Assembly (NCBI RefSeq): GCF_001612555.1
Contig: NZ_CP015110.1
Location: 2,170,001-2,234,000, forward strand
Direction: 5' to 3'
DNA: 64,000 bases
Source of the DNA: Acinetobacter sp. TGL-Y2
GTDB lineage: Bacteria; Pseudomonadota; Gammaproteobacteria; Pseudomonadales; Moraxellaceae
How positions within the stretch are numbered: the first letter of the stretch is position 1; the number at the start of each line of letters is the position of its first letter. The position numbers and the translations under genes are program-made. The notes under the pieces are model-generated. The model ran no database searches, had not been told where the DNA came from, and saw nothing but the letters and a program-made list of their open reading frames with translations. Of this stretch, positions 28,853 through 40,004 are shown piece after piece.

Positions 28853-29383
28853 ATGACTCACAATATTCGTGCTTATTTAAATACTTATCCACAAAGTAAT
28901 GAATCCAATTATATTGATCCAATGGCTGTCTTAATTGGCGATGTTGTCTTGGGTGAAAATGTCTCCGTGTGGCCATTTGCGGTGATTCGTGGTGATGTGA
29001 ACCATATTCGTATTGGTAAAAATTCGAATGTGCAAGATCATGCGATGTTGCACGTCAGTCATAAAAATGCGTCTAAACCCGAAGGTTCACCGCTGATTAT
29101 TGGTGAAGATGTCACGATTGGACATCACGTTACTTTACATGGATGTACGATTGGTCATCGTGTCTTGGTCGGGATCAATACCATTGTTTTAGATGATGTG
29201 ATCATTGAAGATGATGTCATGATTGGTGCGGGTTCGCTTGTTCCACCGCGTAAGCGTTTAGAAAGTGGTTATCTATATGTCGGAAGTCCAGTTAAAAAAA
29301 CGCGCAAATTGACTGAGAAAGAATTAGAATTTTTATCTTATTCTGCACAAAATTATGTGAAAGTTTCGGCTAATTATAAATAG
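28853..29383 (+). CDS. gamma-carbonic-anhydrase-like hexapeptide-repeat protein
   Basis: 176 aa left-handed beta-helix protein of the YrdA/PaaY family. Trimeric LbetaH repeats (VWPFAVIRGDVNHIRIGKNSNVQD, IGEDVTIGHHVTLHGCTIG) with three His residues placed like the zinc ligands of gamma-CAs (QDHAMLH, GHHVTLHG). Zinc-dependent activity is possible but not proven for this subgroup. Confidence 0.88.
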   Translation: MTHNIRAYLNTYPQSNESNYIDPMAVLIGDVVLGENVSVWPFAVIRGDVNHIRIGKNSNVQDHAMLHVSHKNASKPEGSPLIIGEDVTIGHHVTLHGCTIGHRVLVGINTIVLDDVIIEDDVMIGAGSLVPPRKRLESGYLYVGSPVKKTRKLTEKELEFLSYSAQNYVKVSANYK

Positions 29384-29435
29384 AATTATATTTCGCATCA
29401 GGCCTATTACGTTAAATAGGCATGAAGAGACTTAT

Positions 29436-30310
29436 TCAACTATTTTTTTCATTCGATCCAGCATTAAAGACAAGTATTATTCCAGTCAAAATTGAGATCA
29501 TGCCGAATAATCCAGACCAAGGAAGGATATTTCCCAATATAAAATAATCTAGCAGAGCTGTGACAATGGGGACTAAATAAAACAGGCTTGTAACATTCAC
29601 CACATCTCCGTTATTGAGAAGCTTATATAGCAAAAATTGGGCAACAACGGAAATAAGAATACCTAGGAATAATATAGAAATAATAAAATTCCAATTTACT
29701 GTCAAAGCTATATCTTCAAAGGGTAAAAGTAATAAACAGACTAGTAAGCTGACGGCATACTGGATGGGTAATATCTCAGCAGGATGCTGTTTAATATCTT
29801 TCTGTAAAATTGCTCCAAATGTCATACAAAGTAATGCAACCAGGGCGAAAAACATACCTAAGGGGGCAATATGGGAATTTACTAAGCTTTCCCAAACTAA
29901 AATTATCAATCCGAATAGAGCAATGAATAAACCAAACAATTTTGTCTTATTCATTTTTCGTTCAAGCATGCAAAGCGTTAAAATAGGTTGGGCACCCATG
30001 ATAGTGGCAATTAAACCGGGTGTGACACCATGAGCCATAGCCTGAAAGTAAAATACAGAGTATCCACCTATCATAAGTAAACCGGTCAATATCACCTGTT
30101 TGCTTGTACCTCTTTGTGGGAGTAATTTTTGACGGAATAAGCCAACGATAATAAGCAAGGCTAAAGCAATTAAGAATCGGGAAATTAAAAGAACCATGGG
30201 TGAGGCATTATCTAACCCCCCCAACGGGTAAAGATTGCCGCTGCTCCCCAAAGCAAAACGAAACCTGAGGTTGCACCATAAGAAGTAAGCATATTTTTAT
30301 TTAAATGCAT
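29436..30310 (-). pseudogene. EamA/DMT-family transporter, frameshifted in a 7-base G tract
   Basis: The frame from the ATG at 30310 (GGAA upstream) encodes the normal EamA N-terminus (LLWGAAAIFTRWG) and then stops after a run of seven Gs (30222-30216, reverse strand). The remaining 270 residues (LDNASPMVLLISRF... to ...GIILVFNAGSNEKNS) continue in another frame. With five or eight Gs the gene would be one ~290-residue, ten-helix drug/metabolite transporter. Either phase variation, a fixed mutation or an assembly error. It is in an accessory region next to an IS remnant. Confidence 0.8.
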
Positions 30311-30616
30311 ATATATTCCAAAGTTCTAAAAAGCCAGATACAAAGATGCTGAGAACAATAAAAGTATTATTTGTGTCGTGAGTTAAAGTTATTGTTTGCT
30401 AGAAATAGAATCCAAACGCGTTGGACAAATACTTTTAGCTGGCAAATACAATGCAATATTTGATACAAAAGAAGTAATCAGCATCATCAAAAAAATTGTC
30501 GATTTGCATGTAAAGCCAAAGCCATTTGAGTAATCTTTTAGGATTGGTTGATATTCGCTGTTCAAGAAACAGTCAGAAAGTAAAATTCAATCACCAAACC
30601 ACATTCGCTTCTCTCT
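30311..30616. other. gene-free stretch with a short orphan coding fragment
   Basis: About 300 bp between the EamA gene and the IS5 remnant. A 45-residue plus-strand frame (30396-30533, LLEIESKRVGQILLAGKYN...) has no recognisable start context and may be the tail of a lost gene. Confidence 0.4.
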
Positions 30617-31110
30617 ATGCCTCGAACGATGCTGGCTGATCAACACAGCTCTAAGCTAAAATCTATTCTCGTCAATTTCGGTATTTATCTCAAACATAAT
30701 TTGAGGTTATTTATCGAAGCAATTCTTTATCGGATGAGAACAGGATGTCCTTGACGTGATTTACTACAAAGCTTTGCTAAACCAAATTCGATTTTTTGAA
30801 AGTTCAATTGTTGATGCAAAGACATTAAATTATTCAAAGTATTTAAATTATTTTTTCAATTGTAAAGACTTAGAGTTAATCTTTATTAATCCGAGCCATG
30901 TGAGAGCGCATCAACATGTGGGAGGAATCGAGCAATCAAAGAGTGTCTATTTCTAAAAGCATCGGTGGGAATAGCTCTAAAATCCATTTAGCTGTAGAGG
31001 CAAATGGAAACCGCATGGAATTTATCATGGGTGACGGCACAACTCATGATGTGAAAGTTGCATCTGCACATCTACTAAATAGCGCTAAAGATGATTTCTG
31101 AAATACTAAG
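30617..31110 (+). pseudogene. decayed IS5-family transposase
   Basis: ATG at 30617 begins MPRTMLADQHSSKLKSILVN and continues through RLFIEAILYRMRTGCP, the standard start of IS5-family transposases, then meets TGA where CPWRDLP is expected. After further stops and frame changes, pieces VRAHQHVGG and SIGGNSSKIHLAVEANGNR are recognisable in two frames up to about 31100. The DDE C-terminal half is gone. A molecular fossil beside the copper operon. Confidence 0.8.
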
Positions 31111-31343
31111 TTGTGTATTTCGGACGCTTAAAGCGTCATTACTCTGCTTGAGAGATTTCAAATACATTGCTTCAAGTCTTAATAAGAAATCATCAATTAC
31201 ACATAATAATTCAGTCCTGTTAAACATAAGGACTAGAGTTGTGAGTTTAGTGCGGTAACGCAACCGATGGCTCTAGCCCTCCTATTTTTCGAGTCAATTT
31301 CTTATCCGCGATTCGCGGTTATTTAGTTATAAACTTCAATTAA

Positions 31344-32189
31344 TCAGAATTTAAATCTGAATCCAGCACCATATAACCAACTGCTTTCAGAACCATTTGA
31401 AGATTGAAAGGAGGTTGTCTTATCGCCTTTAGAATATTCATAAGCGATGTCGATATAGGGCATAATCTTTTTACTGATTTCATAGCGTGTTTCTAAACCT
31501 GCTGTAACACCATTTAAACCCGATCTTTTGGCATATTTAGAATCATCATTAAAGATCACATCCATATCTAAATAGGGTGTAAAAATCAGTTTTTGTGTGA
31601 GCAATAAATCACGTTCAGTTTCCACACTCAACCCTGAATAATTGTCTTTACCTATATATAGATACGCATCAGTTTCAAAGAAATAGGGTGCCATACCATG
31701 CACACCAATTACCCCATCAAGCTTTTCTTCGGTATCAGTAGAATGCTGACGATGCTTAACTTTTTCAATCCAGTAACGTGTCCCGACCTGCGCATCCCAA
31801 AAGTCTGAAATCATACGGCTGTATAATATTTTTAAATCATATTCAGTATCATAAGATTCTTGCTTATTAACATGTGCCTTGAGGAAAATCTTATTTTCAT
31901 CCGTGCCAATTCGGGTTTCAATTTCAGATTTTAACGCACCTTCGCCATCTTCATTCACACGCCACTTATTGTCTAAGGTCGTCACTGCATAGACTTGCGC
32001 ACCATGCTCTTTACGATGGTCATGTCCTTGGTGAGCACTTGCATGGGTAAGGGCTGAGTGATCCATTTCAGGCATCGCAATGCCATGCTCAGATGGTGAT
32101 TGTATATGCCCTTGTGCTACAGCTTCTCCATTCACCCAGAATAACGAGCTTGCTAGAACAGTGTACGGAAATAACTTAGTGATGCGCAT
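31344..32189 (-). CDS. copB: copper resistance protein B (outer-membrane)
   Basis: 281 aa from the ATG at 32189, preceded by AAGGAG at good spacing; overlaps copA by 14 bp. Signal peptide (EAVA-QG), a short His/Met-rich segment (AMPEMDHSALTHASAHQGHDH), then the CopB domain with alternating beta strands ending in GAGFRFKF, typical of a small outer-membrane barrel with a terminal Phe. Works with CopA in periplasmic copper sequestration. Confidence 0.93.
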   Translation of the reverse strand: MRITKLFPYTVLASSLFWVNGEAVAQGHIQSPSEHGIAMPEMDHSALTHASAHQGHDHRKEHGAQVYAVTTLDNKWRVNEDGEGALKSEIETRIGTDENKIFLKAHVNKQESYDTEYDLKILYSRMISDFWDAQVGTRYWIEKVKHRQHSTDTEEKLDGVIGVHGMAPYFFETDAYLYIGKDNYSGLSVETERDLLLTQKLIFTPYLDMDVIFNDDSKYAKRSGLNGVTAGLETRYEISKKIMPYIDIAYEYSKGDKTTSFQSSNGSESSWLYGAGFRFKF

Positions 32190-34035
32190 GTTGATCTCCT
32201 TGTTGTACAGCCTTGTTATTCGTTGCAGAAGCCTTTGTTTTTTGAAGTGGTGAAGTTGATGTATCACTGTCAGAGACATTAGCAACAATCAATTTATTCA
32301 TCATGCCAGCGCTCATGTGATACAACAGATGACAGTGAATCGCCCACTCCCCCAACTCATCAGCAGTAAGTAATGCTGTCACGGTTTTTGCAGGTGGCAC
32401 AACAATAGTATGTTTATTTGGCATATCGAGCGCAGGCTGACCATTCTCTAACTGCATAAACATTCCATGTAAATGCATTGGATGCGCCATCATGCTGTCG
32501 TTGATAAATTTGATCCGGATACGCTCGCCATATTTTACTTTTAATGGTTCAGCTTCACTGAATTTTTTACCATTAATTGTCCAAATATAACGCTCCATAG
32601 TCCCCCCCAAACGAACCACTAACTCGCTTGTAGCTTCGCGTGTGTCAGATTGCGGTGTTAATGATTTCAAATCACTATATTGCAGTGCTTTATCACCTTT
32701 TGGTGTAGACGCATTCGCCCAACCTTCCACTACATTATCTGTTAGTTTAGGCACAGTATTTTGATGTTTAGCGCGGTTCATGTCTTGCATATCAGCATGA
32801 TTCATTTTCGAATGATCCGTGCCTTGCATATCAGCATGATTCATCTTCGAATGATCCATGTCTTGCGTATCAGCATGATTCATCTTCGAATGATCCGTGC
32901 CTTGCGTATCAGCATGATTCATTTTCGAATGATCCGTGCCTTGTGTATCACCACTGTCATGCCCCATATCTGCCCTATTTAAAATGGCACGAGGGCGTGC
33001 CTGAGGCATCTGAATACGAGATGTATTTGGTGTTAATTCATTCTGTAAAGTCCCAATCGCAAAACCTGAACGGTCAATTGACTCAGCTTCAATCTGATAA
33101 TGTCCTGTTTTCGGCTCGACCACGACATCATAGGTTTCTGCTGTACCTATACGAAATTCATCTACAGGGACAGGCTGTACAGACTGTCCATCAGCACTCA
33201 CCACCGTCATTTTTAAATTTGGAATACGTACATCAAAAAATGACATCGCTGAAGCATTGATAAAACGTAAACGAACTTTTTCATTGGGTCTAAACATGCC
33301 TGTCCAATTCTGTTCAGAGGTTTTACCGTTGATCAAAAAAGTATAATCAGTGACATCAGACAAATCCGTTTTCAGCATACGCATCTGATTCCACATTTTA
33401 CGGTCAGACCATGTCGCTTTTAAGCCATCACGTTTCACTTGCTTCCAAACATCTCCTAAAGTTTCCCGTTGATCTTGGTAATATTCAGCAGAAATTTTGA
33501 GGTTTTTCTGAATTTGATCACTAGTTTTTTCATGAAAGTCAGACAACATCACCACATAATCACGATCAGTCTGTTCATGCGCAGCAAGTGGTTTTTTATC
33601 CTTCGGATAGATCACCAAAGAACCAAACAAGCCATCTTGTTCCTGACCTTTAGAATGTGCGTGATACCAATAAGTACCACTCTGGCGAACTTTAAACTTA
33701 TAAACAAAATGACTTTTTGGTTTAATGCCATTAAACCCATTGAATCCAGGCACACCATCCATAATTCCGGGTAATAACAAACCATGCCAATGAATAGATG
33801 AATCCTGATTTTTTAAATTATTATGTACATGAATAACAGCATCATCACCTTCCTCAAACTCGAGTAAAGGTGCAGGAAATTGACCATTCACAGTGATCCG
33901 TTTCAATGGTTTCCCTGTCACATTGACGATGCCTTCATCAATAGTTAAATGATATTCTTTTAATGCTGCAAATCCCCAAGATGAAGACAGCAGGCCCACA
34001 ACGACAATTACGCTCTGCGATAATTTAATAGACAT
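32176..34035 (-). CDS. copA: copper-resistance multicopper oxidase CopA
   Basis: 619 aa. Oxidises/sequesters Cu(I) in the periplasm. Copper ligand motifs HWHG, HAHS, HPMHLHG and HCHLLYHMSAGMM are intact. The signal peptide (LLSSSWGFA-AL) lacks the twin-arginine usual in CopA, so Sec export is suggested. A methionine/histidine-rich domain near residues 350-420 consists of tandem 13-residue repeats of the type MNHADTQGTDHSK. Second gene of a small protein-copA-copB operon. Confidence 0.95.
   Translation of the reverse strand: MSIKLSQSVIVVVGLLSSSWGFAALKEYHLTIDEGIVNVTGKPLKRITVNGQFPAPLLEFEEGDDAVIHVHNNLKNQDSSIHWHGLLLPGIMDGVPGFNGFNGIKPKSHFVYKFKVRQSGTYWYHAHSKGQEQDGLFGSLVIYPKDKKPLAAHEQTDRDYVVMLSDFHEKTSDQIQKNLKISAEYYQDQRETLGDVWKQVKRDGLKATWSDRKMWNQMRMLKTDLSDVTDYTFLINGKTSEQNWTGMFRPNEKVRLRFINASAMSFFDVRIPNLKMTVVSADGQSVQPVPVDEFRIGTAETYDVVVEPKTGHYQIEAESIDRSGFAIGTLQNELTPNTSRIQMPQARPRAILNRADMGHDSGDTQGTDHSKMNHADTQGTDHSKMNHADTQDMDHSKMNHADMQGTDHSKMNHADMQDMNRAKHQNTVPKLTDNVVEGWANASTPKGDKALQYSDLKSLTPQSDTREATSELVVRLGGTMERYIWTINGKKFSEAEPLKVKYGERIRIKFINDSMMAHPMHLHGMFMQLENGQPALDMPNKHTIVVPPAKTVTALLTADELGEWAIHCHLLYHMSAGMMNKLIVANVSDSDTSTSPLQKTKASATNNKAVQQGDQHAHH
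32784..32939 (-). repeat. four tandem 39-bp repeats inside copA
   Basis: Units begin at about 32784, 32823, 32862 and 32901 with a degenerate partial unit after them. Each encodes 13 residues (H-A-D-[TM]-Q-[GD]-[TM]-D-H-S-K-M-N), giving a copper-binding His/Met array whose copy number can change by slippage. Confidence 0.9.
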
Positions 34036-34089
34036 AATTTAACCTTAATTTAGAAATTTATTTTGAAATCAATATTTCTTAAAACTAGG

Positions 34090-34515
34090 TTAAACTTTGG
34101 GAGGGCGTAGAATTTTTTGCCAATATCCTGCAGGATACTGAACTTTATAAGTAAAATTTTGTATACTTGTGTTTTTAGACCGCTCAGGCACTTGATACTG
34201 AGGCAATTCGAGGTCAAACCAAACGATTGAAGACTGACAGGATAATATTATACATTCCTGACAATCTGTATGCTGTGCTTGGGGGATTTTGATCAGTTGC
34301 TGATGAAAATCCGGCATATTTTGCATTTGATGATCATGCTTTTGCCCTGCAATCTGTTGCTGTAAATCAATACAATCATCTTGTGTTGTTTTTTCATGCT
34401 GCATCTGCATATTGGTATGCATTGTTTTTACAGAAGCTATAGCGACACTACTCCAGCCTATGGCAAAAACCATAAGACAACAAAACCAAAGTTTTTTAAA
34501 CGTGTTAGCCAGCAC
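34090..34515 (-). CDS. small His/Met/Cys-rich secreted protein of the copper operon
   Basis: 141 aa, no family I can name with confidence. Signal peptide (SSVAIA-SV), a metal-ligand-rich segment (MHTNMQMQHEKT, QKHDHQMQNMPDFHQ), a Cys cluster (DCQECIILSC) and a C-terminus ending LRPPKV. First gene of the operon, 54 bp before copA. By composition and position it is probably a periplasmic copper-binding protein. Confidence 0.75.
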   Translation of the reverse strand: MLANTFKKLWFCCLMVFAIGWSSVAIASVKTMHTNMQMQHEKTTQDDCIDLQQQIAGQKHDHQMQNMPDFHQQLIKIPQAQHTDCQECIILSCQSSIVWFDLELPQYQVPERSKNTSIQNFTYKVQYPAGYWQKILRPPKV

Positions 34516-34865
34516 AGTAAATTTTACATTTATACAGATGATTTATCATAGCTCAACCCTATACCGAATGCATAAACAAAGCTAAAAAAATTATAATTCC
34601 TACAACAATAAAGTACACATTACACGTTTTTAAATTTTATTATTTAAAATCAATATCTTCAAATACCCATAGAAATTTATGTATCCAGACTTGGGACTGC
34701 TTGAGAATTTTTCATTTTCCACGCTTATTTTATCATCGATAATGCACAATATTAATCATTCAATCTTAAAAAACCTCGCATAAATAAAGAAATCCCCTTT
34801 CAACATAGCCACACACAGCAAAATTTTATACAATAGTGCATCTCTCCCCCCATGGTACTTTTTCT
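34516..34865. other. divergent promoter region, copper operon / nudJ
   Basis: 350 A/T-rich bases with no supported ORF. It must carry the reverse-strand copper-operon promoter and the plus-strand nudJ promoter. I see no clear CopR-type box, and no copRS genes are adjacent. Confidence 0.5.
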
Positions 34866-35351
34866 ATGACTGCTTGGACTGCTCATGTGACCGTTGCCAC
34901 TGTCGTTGAGAAAGACGGAAAATTCCTGTTTGTAGAAGAACATACAGAAGGCGTGACGCATACTGTCTTCAACCAACCTGCGGGTCATGTTGAAGCAGGT
35001 GAGACGCTGATTCAAGCAGCTGTTCGTGAAACCATGGAAGAAACAGCTTATGAAGTTGAGATTCAATCTTTACTTGGCATATATACCTATACGCCACCGA
35101 TGTTTCCTGACCGTACCTATTATCGCTTCTGTTTTTTAGCCCAAGATATCAGACATCATGCTGATGCAACGCTTGATACAGACATTATTGGTGCAGTGTG
35201 GATGACATTGGATGAACTTGAAATCTCTGCACGTGCACGTAGTCCACTGGTGACTAAAGCCGTAAAAGATGCTCTTTCAGGTCAAAAATTTCCTTTATCG
35301 CTCGTTTATGAGCACCAAAATTCTCCCTTAATTTCAAATTTGGATACTTAA
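34866..35351 (+). CDS. nudJ: NUDIX hydrolase, NudJ-like phosphatase
   Basis: 161 aa from ATG at 34866 ([15 protein letters not shown]). Nudix box [20 protein letters not shown] is complete except that the usual Gly near its end is Ala (EETAY). In E. coli NudJ hydrolyses HMP-PP and nucleoside di/triphosphates. Same order nudJ-mnmA-hflD-purB as E. coli. Four bases separate it from mnmA. Confidence 0.9.
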   Translation: MTAWTAHVTVATVVEKDGKFLFVEEHTEGVTHTVFNQPAGHVEAGETLIQAAVRETMEETAYEVEIQSLLGIYTYTPPMFPDRTYYRFCFLAQDIRHHADATLDTDIIGAVWMTLDELEISARARSPLVTKAVKDALSGQKFPLSLVYEHQNSPLISNLDT

Positions 35352-35355
35352 TCCT

Positions 35356-36489
35356 ATGCAACAACGTGTCATCGTCGGTATGTCTGGTGGTGTAGACTCT
35401 TCTGTTTCTGCAGCACTTTTACTTCAACAAGGATATCAAGTTGAAGGGCTTTTCATGAAAAACTGGGAAGAAGATGACGGTACAGAATACTGTACGGCGA
35501 TGGATGACCTTGCCGATGCACAAGCCGTTTGCGATAAAATTGGCATCAAACTACACACCGCCAATTTTGCCATGGAATATTGGGATCGCGTCTTTGAACA
35601 TTTTTTAGCAGAATATGCCGCAGGTCGCACCCCAAACCCAGATATTTTATGTAATAAAGAAATCAAATTCCGTGCATTTTTAGATCATGCTGTGAACCTA
35701 GGTGCAGACTTTATCGCAACAGGTCATTATTGTCGTCGTGGTGAAACTGCAACGAATTCACGCGGTGAAGAATATGCGCCTTTACTTCGTGGTGTAGACC
35801 AAAATAAAGATCAAACCTATTTCTTACATGCGGTGCATGGTCGCGAAATTAATAAGACCTTATTCCCTGTGGGTGAAATTGAGAAACCAGAAGTTCGTCG
35901 AATTGCGGAAGAACTTGGACTCGCCACTGCGAAGAAAAAGGACTCAACGGGGATTTGTTTTATTGGTGAACGTCGCTTTAATGACTTCTTAAAACAGTAC
36001 CTCCCTGCTCAAGCTGGAAAAATTGTGCTCGATGATGGTAAAGAGGTTGGTGAACATCACGGCTTAATGTACTATACGCTCGGTCAACGCGGTGGCATTG
36101 GTATGGGCGGCTTAAAAGGCGCTGCTGAAGGCGCTTGGTTTGTTTTGCATAAAGACATTGAAAACAATCGTTTGGTGATTGGGCAAGGTCATGAACACCC
36201 ACTGATGCAAAGCACCATTTTATGGTCGGAAGCCATCGATTGGGTCGCTGGCGAGCAAGTAATTCCTGAATCAGGTTTTCGCTGTACAGCCAAAACGCGT
36301 TATCGTCAACCTGACCAAGACTGCGTGATTTTTCAAGATTCAAGCATGCCAAATGGTGTTCGGGTTGAATTTGATGAACCACAACGTGCAGTGACCCCAG
36401 GACAAAGTGTAGTGTTCTACGCAGATGAAGTTTGTTTAGGTGGTGGTGTGATTCATCATACCAATGCCCCAAAACCTGATTTTATTTAA
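35356..36489 (+). CDS. mnmA: tRNA-specific 2-thiouridylase MnmA
   Basis: 377 aa. Makes s2U34 in tRNA-Lys/Glu/Gln. PP-loop [12 protein letters not shown] at the N-terminus; the two catalytic cysteines lie in [12 protein letters not shown] and [12 protein letters not shown]. Full length. Confidence 0.98.
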   Translation: MQQRVIVGMSGGVDSSVSAALLLQQGYQVEGLFMKNWEEDDGTEYCTAMDDLADAQAVCDKIGIKLHTANFAMEYWDRVFEHFLAEYAAGRTPNPDILCNKEIKFRAFLDHAVNLGADFIATGHYCRRGETATNSRGEEYAPLLRGVDQNKDQTYFLHAVHGREINKTLFPVGEIEKPEVRRIAEELGLATAKKKDSTGICFIGERRFNDFLKQYLPAQAGKIVLDDGKEVGEHHGLMYYTLGQRGGIGMGGLKGAAEGAWFVLHKDIENNRLVIGQGHEHPLMQSTILWSEAIDWVAGEQVIPESGFRCTAKTRYRQPDQDCVIFQDSSMPNGVRVEFDEPQRAVTPGQSVVFYADEVCLGGGVIHHTNAPKPDFI

Positions 36490-36502
36490 AGGAATATCGG
36501 TC

Positions 36503-37234
36503 ATGACAGAGTTACCGTTCCAACAGCCTCAAACTCTGAATGTGCGTCAAAATAGAGCCTTAGCATTGGCCGCTGTGTTTCAATCTGCACAGCTGACCCA
36601 TATGACAGCGCTCTCTGGACGTCAAAGTGTAGGTGAAAACGGTAACTTTTATTTAGAACAATTGATTAAGGCGAGTTTAAATATTCGCCCGCAATCTAAT
36701 CAAAACTGTCAGACCTTAGATTTTTTTCATCAACTCGCCGATATTTCCCTCGGACTCAAAACTTTAGAAAGTAGTATTACCCAACCGTTTAATACCTCAC
36801 CTAAATCTCGAATTCCAAAATTAGCCAATGCTAAGCTTCCCATGTCTTATGCCATGGCACTGCTGCATTTAGAAAAGAAAGTCTACAGCAATCCAAAATT
36901 CGTTGAAATTATTGAAAAATCACAACAAAAAATTCTAAAACAACTTTCATTCTTTGATAATAACTATTTACATCCAAGCATCATCGCCAATCTTGCACAG
37001 ACCTATGTTGAAACGGCTGGATCGATTAATCCACGCATTATGGTCAAAGGCAGTGCTGAAGCATTTAAAGACAGCGCACATACCAATCGCATTCGTGCAT
37101 CCCTATTTACAGGCTTACAAATGGCCCATTTATGGCGCCATTCGGGTGGAAGCTCATGGTCCATGATCTTCACCAAACGTAAGTTACTCAAAGATATTCA
37201 AGATCTCGCTCGTTTACAGTTTCAGGCTGTTTAA
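36503..37234 (+). CDS. hflD: high-frequency lysogenization protein HflD homologue
   Basis: 243 aa from ATG at 36503 with AAAGGAA upstream. Matches HflD by sequence ([16 protein letters not shown] near the N-terminus, [10 protein letters not shown] near the C-terminus) and by its place between mnmA and purB. A membrane-associated helical protein; in E. coli it affects lambda CII stability, its housekeeping role is unclear. Confidence 0.92.
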   Translation: MTELPFQQPQTLNVRQNRALALAAVFQSAQLTHMTALSGRQSVGENGNFYLEQLIKASLNIRPQSNQNCQTLDFFHQLADISLGLKTLESSITQPFNTSPKSRIPKLANAKLPMSYAMALLHLEKKVYSNPKFVEIIEKSQQKILKQLSFFDNNYLHPSIIANLAQTYVETAGSINPRIMVKGSAEAFKDSAHTNRIRASLFTGLQMAHLWRHSGGSSWSMIFTKRKLLKDIQDLARLQFQAV

Positions 37235-37281
37235 GCTGATGCTGTTCGAGTTTTTGTTTTACGTTTAATTCCAATGTCTAA

Positions 37282-38679
<1,398 letters not shown>

Positions 38680-38692
38680 TTTTAGATAAAAT

Positions 38693-38723
38693 AAAAAAGC
38701 GAAGCGTCATGCTTCGCTTTTTT
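38693..38723 (+). terminator. intrinsic terminator of purB
   Basis: AAAAAAGCGAAGC-GTCAT-GCTTCGCTTTTTT, perfect stem with T-run. Confidence 0.9.
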
Positions 38724-38868
38724 ATGTCTTGAATAAAGTGCCTTTCTTCCTATGGAATGAGGAATGTGCTCTGGCAACGGGATGAGGGCTTGTTTAGAAA
38801 TCACCTCAGCCTTGCGAGGCTACGTTTCTCATCAAGTAGAAGAAGATAGAATTTTTATAATAAAGACG

Positions 38869-39108
38869 TTACTTCGCTGGACAATAGCACATCCAATCGG
38901 CTTTTAACTTTTCAAATTCATTACCTCTCAGAACATCACTGTAATAAATATAATAGATCGCATTAGGATAGTGAATTTCATGACGATACATCATGCCGCG
39001 CAAAGACATAGACAATTCTTCAGGGAAATCATTGTCTAGATAGAGCGCTTCGAATTCATAATCAAAATAACAATTTTGCTTCGCCAGAAATGCGTTTATA
39101 ACCGCCAT
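38869..39108 (-). CDS. small hypothetical protein
   Basis: 79 aa, acidic and tyrosine-rich (YFDYEFEALYLDNDFPEEL, YYIYYSDVLRG). No signal peptide, no motif I recognise. Protein-like composition and a frame free of an opposing gene make it plausible. Confidence 0.55.
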   Translation of the reverse strand: MAVINAFLAKQNCYFDYEFEALYLDNDFPEELSMSLRGMMYRHEIHYPNAIYYIYYSDVLRGNEFEKLKADWMCYCPAK

Positions 39109-39313
39109 GCTCTACACTCAGGAAATTTAAATACAAATATTTTAAAGGATTTTAGTGCTTAAAGCCTTCAGTCTTTCTCAAATAACCTCAAACTATATGA
39201 GATTAAAATTTAACAATGGGGTTTTGGCTTATATTTTTATTTCGAAAATTAGCGGATACTTTCTTTTATATTTTCTTATATAATACCAGAACTTGAAAAA
39301 CGATAATAACGTT

Positions 39314-39934
39314 ATGATTTATAAATCATTGACCAGTAAGCACTTTTGGGTTTTAGGATTACTACTCATTGCTTTAATATTGGCTAGTATTGATCCCCTT
39401 GAATATACCGCTTATGGCTTACATCAAATTGGTACAGCCATCATGTTGGTGTTTCTATTTTATTGCCTTAAAAAAGTGGGCTTAAGCTTTTGGAGTTTTG
39501 CGCTTTATATCGGCTTTCTTTTGATACATATTTTAGGCGCGCACTATCTGTATTCTTATGTCCCTTATAACGACTGGTTAATACAGCTTTTTAATTTTGA
39601 TTTAAATCAAGAGATGGGCTGGACACGAAATATGTATGATCGATGGGTGCATTTTACTTATGGGCTGTTGCTCTACCCTTTCTTTCTAAGGCTGTTCCAA
39701 GTTTGGCTTCCACAGCTTTCTGCCAAAGTTTTATTTATCTTGGTCGTGCAATTTGTCATGGCAAGCAGTTTAGTTTATGAATGGATCGAATGGTTAATCG
39801 CGATTGGTTTATCTCCTGAAGAAGCGGAAAATTACAATGGTCAACAAGGCGACGTATGGGATGCGCATAAAGATATGTGGATCGCGACACTAGGCTCAAT
39901 TATCACTGGATTCATTTTGCTGAAAAAGAAATAA
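39314..39934 (+). CDS. DUF2238/YjdF-like inner-membrane protein
   Basis: 206 aa from ATG at 39314 (a TTG at 39293 is possible). Six or so TM helices and the family motifs DRWVHFTYGLL, VYEWIEWL and NGQQGDVWDAHKDM. Function unknown. Confidence 0.85.
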   Translation: MIYKSLTSKHFWVLGLLLIALILASIDPLEYTAYGLHQIGTAIMLVFLFYCLKKVGLSFWSFALYIGFLLIHILGAHYLYSYVPYNDWLIQLFNFDLNQEMGWTRNMYDRWVHFTYGLLLYPFFLRLFQVWLPQLSAKVLFILVVQFVMASSLVYEWIEWLIAIGLSPEEAENYNGQQGDVWDAHKDMWIATLGSIITGFILLKKK

Positions 39935-39956
39935 ATCAATCTTCTATGCGACATAT

Positions 39957-39983
39957 AAAAAGCCAGTCAATCGACTGGCTTTG
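39957..39983. terminator. bidirectional terminator
   Basis: AGCCAGTC-AATC-GACTGGCT stem at 39961-39980 with As to the left and TTGGTTT to the right, between the YjdF-like gene and the converging sohB. Confidence 0.7.
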
Positions 39984-40004
39984 GTTTAATTCAAAACTGA
40001 AAAC

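Noticed and set aside
32761..32982. Possible CRISPR-like or repeat-encoded plus-strand ORF in copA
   Set aside because: The 39-bp repeats are contiguous with no spacers and encode the 13-residue His/Met repeat of CopA on the other strand.
36464..36502. Earlier in-frame start for hflD overlapping mnmA
   Set aside because: The ATG at 36503 has a proper AAAGGAA site and gives the expected HflD N-terminus.
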